The notes beneath the pieces are model-generated. The model was not told the DNA's origin. It searched no databases and saw only the letters and a program-made list of their open reading frames with translations. A stretch of DNA of 5,745 nt from Chloroflexota bacterium (GTDB lineage Bacteria > Chloroflexota > Limnocylindria > Limnocylindrales > CSP1-4): the NCBI GenBank assembly GCA_016875645.1, contig VGPE01000191.1, forward strand, positions 1 to 5,745. The letters are read 5' to 3'. A program made the translations under genes and the position numbers. Positions 4,626 to 5,745 of this stretch are shown here, piece after piece (the stretch's first letter is position 1; the number at the start of each line of letters is the position of its first letter).

Positions 4626-5745
4626 GGGTCGTCGCGTCCGGGGTCCTCACGGCGCCCGAGCCGGGGACGCGGCGGGCGGTCGCCAAGCAGGTGCACCTGG
4701 CGAACCTCGCGGACGGCTCCGTTTTGGCCGTCTACCGGATCGGGGCGGCCTCCGATACGGTCGACGGCACGGCCGAGATCAGGCGCTCGGTTGACGGCGG
4801 GCGCACGTGGAGCGCGCCCGAGACGCCGTTCGCGACGTCCTTCGAAGGGCGCCGCGGAACGATCTACGCCCTCGCGGTCACGCCGCTGGGGACGGAGGCC
4901 GACGGCCGGACTCGCCTGCTCGCCGCCAACCTCTGGGTGGACCGCGAGACCTTCGGGCCGGACGCGCCGATCTTCAACCCCGAGACCGAAGGCTGCCTGC
5001 CGATGCGGATCCTGCTGGCGGACTCGGCCGACGACGGGCGGACCTGGACCGCCTGGCGCGAGGTGCCGGTGCCGCCGGATGTCGGCCCGCCGTCGCTCAC
5101 GTCGCCGATCCGTCGGCTCCCCTCGGGCCGGCTGCTCCTCTCGATCGAATCCAACAAGGACTACTGGTCGACCGATCGCTGGTTCCAGCGCGTGGTGTTC
5201 CTGTACTCCGACGACGAGGGCCGGACGTGGTCGGCGCCGCGGACGGTGATCCAGGACCCCGATGGGCGCATCCGGAACTGGGACCTGCGGGTGGCTGTGG
5301 CCGCACCGCCGGACCGGCGCCTGGTGTCGTTCGGGTGGACGTATGACTCGGAGACGGTGTCGTACCTGAGCATCCGCCGGCGGCTCTCGGCGGACGAGGG
5401 GCTGTCGTGGAGTCAGCCGGAGGACCTGGGCTTCGCAGACCAGCCGGCCCATCCCGCGATCCTCTCCGATGGCCGGGTGGTCCTGGTCTGGGTGGATCGC
5501 TTCGGGACGCACTCGATCCGGGCCCGGGTGGCGGCCGCGGTGGACCGCCCCTTCCCGGCGGCGACCGAGGCCGTGCTCTACCAGTTGCCGCCGGCCGCCC
5601 CGCCACCCGTCGGGATCGAGGGCGATGGCGGCGAGGCGCTGGTCGCGATGCAGGGTTGGACGTTCGGGCTGCCGTTCGCGCTCACCCTCCCCGACGACCA
5701 GGTCCTGGTCGCGTGCTACCTGGGCGAGCGAGAGGGCGCGATCGG
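4622..5745 (+). CDS. Sialidase-fold (Asp-box/BNR) protein, second copy, 3' partial
   Basis: 374 codons are open to the window edge with no stop. The start is a GTG whose last two bases form the upstream TGA. It is supported by the N-terminus MRVVASG, which matches MRLVASG of the gene at 1082. Asp boxes lie at 56-63 (SVDGGRTW), 135-142 (SADDGRTW), 196-203 (SDDEGRTW) and 256-263 (SADEGLSW). VYRIG (37-41) is the FRIP-like site with R39. R223 (in WDLRVAV) and R300 (in SIR) align with R218 and R297 of the first copy, and D48 aligns with D49. Both copies share a D-R...PDAP..NP.T.G..PM stretch before the second Asp box (here 107-128). The C-terminal W-x-FG...LP...V.V..Y block also aligns, so only about 8-15 residues should be missing. 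No signal peptide is seen. It probably acts on the same compound class as the first copy; true sialidase activity is unproven. Confidence 0.85.
   Translation, partial: MRVVASGVLTAPEPGTRRAVAKQVHLANLADGSVLAVYRIGAASDTVDGTAEIRRSVDGGRTWSAPETPFATSFEGRRGTIYALAVTPLGTEADGRTRLLAANLWVDRETFGPDAPIFNPETEGCLPMRILLADSADDGRTWTAWREVPVPPDVGPPSLTSPIRRLPSGRLLLSIESNKDYWSTDRWFQRVVFLYSDDEGRTWSAPRTVIQDPDGRIRNWDLRVAVAAPPDRRLVSFGWTYDSETVSYLSIRRRLSADEGLSWSQPEDLGFADQPAHPAILSDGRVVLVWVDRFGTHSIRARVAAAVDRPFPAATEAVLYQLPPAAPPPVGIEGDGGEALVAMQGWTFGLPFALTLPDDQVLVACYLGEREGAI

Overview
This is a very GC-rich window with strong G/C preference at third codon positions, compact same-strand genes, a GTG start and at least one probable leaderless start. 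That suggests a high-GC bacterium such as Actinomycetota or a high-GC Chloroflexota lineage. No phylogenetic marker is present, so the taxonomic placement is inference only. All supported genes lie on the + strand.

Layout. Bases 1-337 hold no convincing gene, but they carry three copies of a hyphenated dyad, ACTGS-N5-SCAGT (centres 24, 107 and 283), and a perfect hairpin just before the first gene. Bases 338-943 encode a stand-alone GyrI-like small-molecule-binding domain protein. Bases 944-1081 are a GC-rich spacer with a candidate stem-loop, a 12-bp palindrome and a TACACT box placed so that transcription could begin at or next to the ATG at 1082.

From 1082 to the end runs a tight operon of four genes: a sialidase-fold (Asp-box beta-propeller) protein (1082-2218), an enolase-superfamily enzyme of the mandelate racemase subgroup (2224-3351), a metal-dependent amidohydrolase (3348-4625) and a second, paralogous sialidase-fold protein (4622 to beyond the window). 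The junctions are a 5-nt gap, an ATGA overlap and a GTGA overlap, so translation is probably coupled.

How they may work together. The two propellers share a private signature and conserved arginines that could form a carboxylate-binding triad. The enolase-superfamily enzyme has the metal ligands and His-Asp dyad needed to abstract the proton alpha to a carboxylate. The amidohydrolase could cut an amide or lactone bond. Together this looks like a cassette for catabolism of an acid-sugar or sialic-acid-like carboxylate. The substrate is unknown and no transporter is visible here. This combination is the most interesting part of the window. The pathway reading is inference, while the family assignments are well supported by motifs.
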